Assembly (NCBI GenBank): GCA_947172415.1
Contig: OX359199.1
Location: forward strand, 3,188,001 to 3,252,000
DNA length: 64,000 nucleotides
Source of the DNA: Chondrosia reniformis
Lineage: Eukaryota; Porifera; Demospongiae; Chondrillida; Chondrillidae
Reading direction: 5' to 3'
A program made the position numbers and the translations under genes. Numbering within the stretch: the stretch's first letter is position 1; the number at the start of each line of letters is the position of its first letter. Below are positions 60,263-64,000 of this stretch, in pieces. Below the pieces are notes generated by a model that saw only the letters and a list, made by a program, of their open reading frames with translations, was not told the DNA's origin and did no database searches.

Positions 60263-60435
60263 CCTAATATATCTCATAGCTTTTGACAAATATATCCCGT
60301 AGTATATACCATAATTGTTGCCCTATATATCCCATAATCTTGCCTGATTTTTGCTTAATATATCCAATGGACCAGTATATCCCATAGTTTTGCCAAATAT
60401 ATCCAACAATTTTTAACCAATATATACCATAATAT
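60263..60435 (+). repeat. AT-rich minisatellite with TATCCCATA core, right block
   Basis: Continuation of the 56771-57633 family. It parallels 57478-57633 almost unit by unit, including CCAATGGACCAGTATATCCC (near 60367 and 57559), so both flanks of the Penelope-like element contain the same stretch of about 150 bp. Confidence 0.85.
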
Positions 60436-61025
60436 ATCCTATAAGTTCTTACAACTAAAACATAAAGCTAGCACAAACAACTAGTACTTATAACCAGTAA
60501 CTAGCAAAAACAATGAGTACATAACTAGTACATACAACTAGTACATACTACGAGTGCATAAAATTAGTACATACAAATATTACATTCAGCTAGAAAATTC
60601 AACTAGTACCTACAACTAGTACGTACAATTATTACCTACAACTAATAAATAAAACCAGTACTAGTATATATAACTAGTACATACAACTAGTACATACAAT
60701 TTGCTACGAGTACATACAACCAATACATACAACTAGCTACGAGTACATACAACTTGTTCCTTAAACTAGTATATATATACAACTACTTCATAAAACTAGC
60801 ACATAGAACGATTACTTACAACTAGTAAATACATCTACTACATACAACTAGTACATAAAACTAGTCCTACAAATAGTACACAACTAGTAAACAAACGTAG
60901 TCCATATAACTAGTACAAACAACTAGTACATACAACTAGTGCGTAAAACTAGAACCAACCTAGTACGTAGTATAAACTAGTACTAGAACTTACAACTAGT
61001 TCTTACAACTAGTATATACAACTAG

Positions 61026-61058
61026 TCTATATAGATGGTTATGCACCATTTATATAGA
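61026..61058. repeat. Short hairpin in the 13-bp array
   Basis: TCTATATAGATGGT (61026-61039) and ACCATTTATATAGA (61045-61058) are complementary except for one position, with a 5-base loop. The sequence resembles the single-copy CATATAAATGGTGCAT near 43010, so one side was copied in inverse orientation. Confidence 0.7.
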
Positions 61059-61783
61059 CACATACCTAGTTCACTCAACGAGTACATAGAACTAGTCGAT
61101 ACGACTAGTACATTCAACTAGAACAGAAAATTAGTTCATAGAACTAATACACACAACTAGTACATAGAACTAGTACATATAACTAGTACATGTATTTAGA
61201 ACATACAACTAGAACTTAACACTAGTGACTAGCTCATACAACTAGTTCATACAACTAGTACATGACTAGTTGATACAACTAGTATATACAACTAGCACAA
61301 ACTACTAGTACAAACCTAGTACATACAAATAGTACATGCAACTAGTACATACAAGAAGTGCCTACAACTAGTTAATATTACCAGCTATAGTACCGACAAC
61401 TAGTTCATACAACTACTAGTATATAAATAGTGCATACAACTAGATAAACAACTAACACAAACAAGTACTACATAACTTGTACATTCAACTGGTCCATAAA
61501 ACTAGTTCATACAGCTAGTACGTACATTTAGTATCTACAACGAGTAAATATAACTAGTACTAGTTCATAAAACTAGTACATACAACTAGTACATAAAACT
61601 AGAAATGAGTACATACGAGTTCATACAACTGGTACATACAACTACTTTATACAACTAGGACATATAACTATTACTAACAACTAGTACATACAACTATTAT
61701 CTACAACTAGTACATACAACTAATACAGACAACTAGTACATATTACTAGTTCATACAACTAGTACATACAACTAGTACATATA

Positions 61784-64000
61784 ACTAGTACAAACAACTA
61801 GTATATACGCCTAGTTCACACAACTACTAAAGATAACTAGTACATACACATATAAATAGTACATATAAATAGTATATACAACTAGTACATACAACTAGTA
61901 CGTACACAAATTACACCCATCTTGTATGTAAAACTACTACATACAACTTATATCCAGTAAATATAACTAGGATCTACCTAGTACCTTGCATAACTACTAC
62001 TAAAACTTACAACTAGAGCATAGAATTAATACATACAATTAATACATGCAACTAGTACCTACAACTAGAAAGTATAACTAGTACATACAGTTATTACACT
62101 CAACTAGAACATACAACTAGTACATATAACTCGTACATACAACTAGTACATAAAACTAGTACAAACAATTAGAACTTACAAGTAGTACATACACCTAATA
62201 CATACAATTAGTATGTACAACTAGTACATACAACTAGTTACTACAAATAGTAAATAGAGTTAGTACATACAATAATTAGACACAACGTGGACATATAACT
62301 ACTACATTCACATATAACTAGTATATATAAATAGTACATACGCCCAGTACATACAACTAGAAACTAGTACATGCAACTAGTACGTAGAAAGAGTACATAA
62401 GACTCATGCATACAACTAGTACGAACAATAAGACATTAGTACATACAGCTAGCTCATAGAATGTGAACATAAAACTAGTAATTATACAACTAGTACTAAT
62501 CTAGTACATGCAAGTAATATATACATACAACTAGTACATACAATTGGTACATAACTAGTCCATGCAACTAGTACAAACAATTTGTTTATACAACTACTAC
62601 ATGCAACTACCACATACAACTTGTACCTACAACTATTATATATAACTAATACTAGTACATAAAACTAGTCCATACACCTAGTCCATAAAATTTGTACATA
62701 GAACTAGTACACACAACTACTAGATATAACTAGTACATACAACTAGTACATAGAACGAGTACGTAAACCAAGTATAGACAACTAGGACATATAACTAGTA
62801 CATAAACTATTACACACAACTACTACATACAACTTGTACCTACAATTATAAATATAACTTGTTCTAGTACATACAACTAGTAAATCAACTAGTACATACA
62901 ATCAGGACATACAAATAGAACAAACAGCTAGTACATACAACTTGTACCCACCTAGTAATCACTATAACTAGTACTAGAACCTATAACTCTTCAATACAGC
63001 TAGTATATACAACTAGTACATATACTTATTACATACACATATAACTAGTACACACAACTACTACATAAAACTAGTCCATACACAGGTAACTAGTACATAT
63101 AAATAGTATATACAACTAGAACATAAACTAGAACATACAACTAGTACATTAAACTAGTACTTACAACTAGTACTAGAACCTACAACTAGAACTTACAACT
63201 AGTAAATACAACGAGTATTCAGTACATACAACTAGTACATACAACTAGTACAAACAAGTAGTACATACAACTAGTCCATACAACTAGTACATACAACTAG
63301 TACCCACCTAGTACCTAGTATAACTAGTACTCGAATGTTCAACTAGTACTTACAACTAGTACATACAACTAGTACATACAACTAGCAGATTCAACTAGTA
63401 TACACAACTAGTACATATAACTAGTAAACACAACTGCAACAAAAACTAATTCATACACAGGTAATTACTACATATAAATAGTGTATGCACCTAGAACATT
63501 AACTAGAACATACAACTGGTACATTGAACTAGTACATCCAACTAGAACCTAACTAGTACCTAATACAACGCGTACTAGAACATACAACTAGTACTTAAAG
63601 AAGTACATATAAATAGTGCATACAACTAGTACATACAACAAGTACAAACAACTAGACATTCAACTAGTACATACAACTACTAAATATAACAAGTACATAC
63701 AACTGGAACACACATCTAGTACATACAAATAATAAGTACAACTAGTACATATAAATAGTGCATATATACAACTAGTACATGAAACTGGTACATACAACTA
63801 GTACATACAACTACTAAATATAACTAGTACATACAACGATTACACACAAATAGAACATACAACTAGTACATATAACTTGTACATACAAGTAGTACACAAA
63901 ACTAGTATCGGGTACATACAACTAGTACATACAACTAGTACAAACAATTAGAACATACAACCAGTACATATAACTAGGACATACAACTAGTACACACAAC
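61784..64000 (-). repeat. Segmental duplication in the 13-bp array, copy 2
   Basis: Copy of 43051-45190 in the same orientation, cut by the window edge. Differences are scattered single bases and small unit gains or losses, for example the missing ACTACC block near 62475. Confidence 0.88.

Larger units (their letters stand above)
60436..64000 (-). repeat. 13-bp minisatellite array, right end of window
   Basis: Reverse-orientation 13-bp family to the window edge. From 61784 onward it is a copy of 43051-45190. A small hairpin is listed separately. No gene seen. Confidence 0.94.

Overview
The window is repeat-dominated eukaryotic DNA, almost certainly from an animal and probably an invertebrate. 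That call rests on the kinds of transposons present: a Tigger/pogo DNA transposon, an R2-superfamily LINE, a Penelope-like element, and remains of an apurinic-endonuclease-type LINE. No host gene, tRNA or rRNA gene was recognised. Coding potential is confined to transposable elements, and only one long uninterrupted reading frame exists, the Penelope-like reverse transcriptase at 58119-60212 on the minus strand.

The backbone is made of four tandem-repeat families. A degenerate 13-bp minisatellite (consensus CTAGTTGTATGTA) fills most of 1-17076 on the + strand and, in the opposite orientation, 41607-64000. A 123-bp satellite fills 17077-30956 (+, about 109 units) and 32834-41606 (-, about 71 units). 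A third satellite of 145 bp, rich in inverted repeats, lies between these two arms (30957-32833). A fourth, AT-rich minisatellite with a TATCCCATA core surrounds the Penelope-like element (56771-57633 and 60263-60435).

The central observation is that the satellites are arranged as a very large, old inverted duplication. The order 13-bp / 123-bp / 145-bp / 123-bp / 13-bp is mirror-symmetric. The boundaries between families are homologous on the two sides, including edge-specific variants, and the orientation of the 145-bp repeat flips once, at about 31120-31145. The arms differ by roughly 10-15 percent at the junctions by eye, so a simple assembly mirror error is unlikely. Later events are asymmetric: higher-order duplications inside the arrays, a three-unit island of the 123-bp satellite in the left minisatellite (12005-12372), and all the transposon insertions.

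Insertions from left to right: a duplicated LINE endonuclease fragment (3461-3740, 5250-5529); a TA-flanked inverted-repeat element (5920-7090); two foldback elements with a common tail (8568-8690, 9071-9276); a Tigger/pogo element with TA duplications and an in-frame transposase broken by three stops (12556-14533); an unidentified AT-rich insert with a long foldback (14964-15717); an unidentified insert (16675-16950); a CAG...CTG nonautonomous element inside the 123-bp array (18568-19056); a nearly full-length but decayed R2-superfamily LINE that has lost its catalytic reverse transcriptase motif (51265-55598); and a Penelope-like element with an intact reverse transcriptase frame and a candidate hammerhead ribozyme downstream of it (57634-60262). 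The region resembles pericentromeric or other constitutive heterochromatin, but nothing in the sequence proves a centromere.
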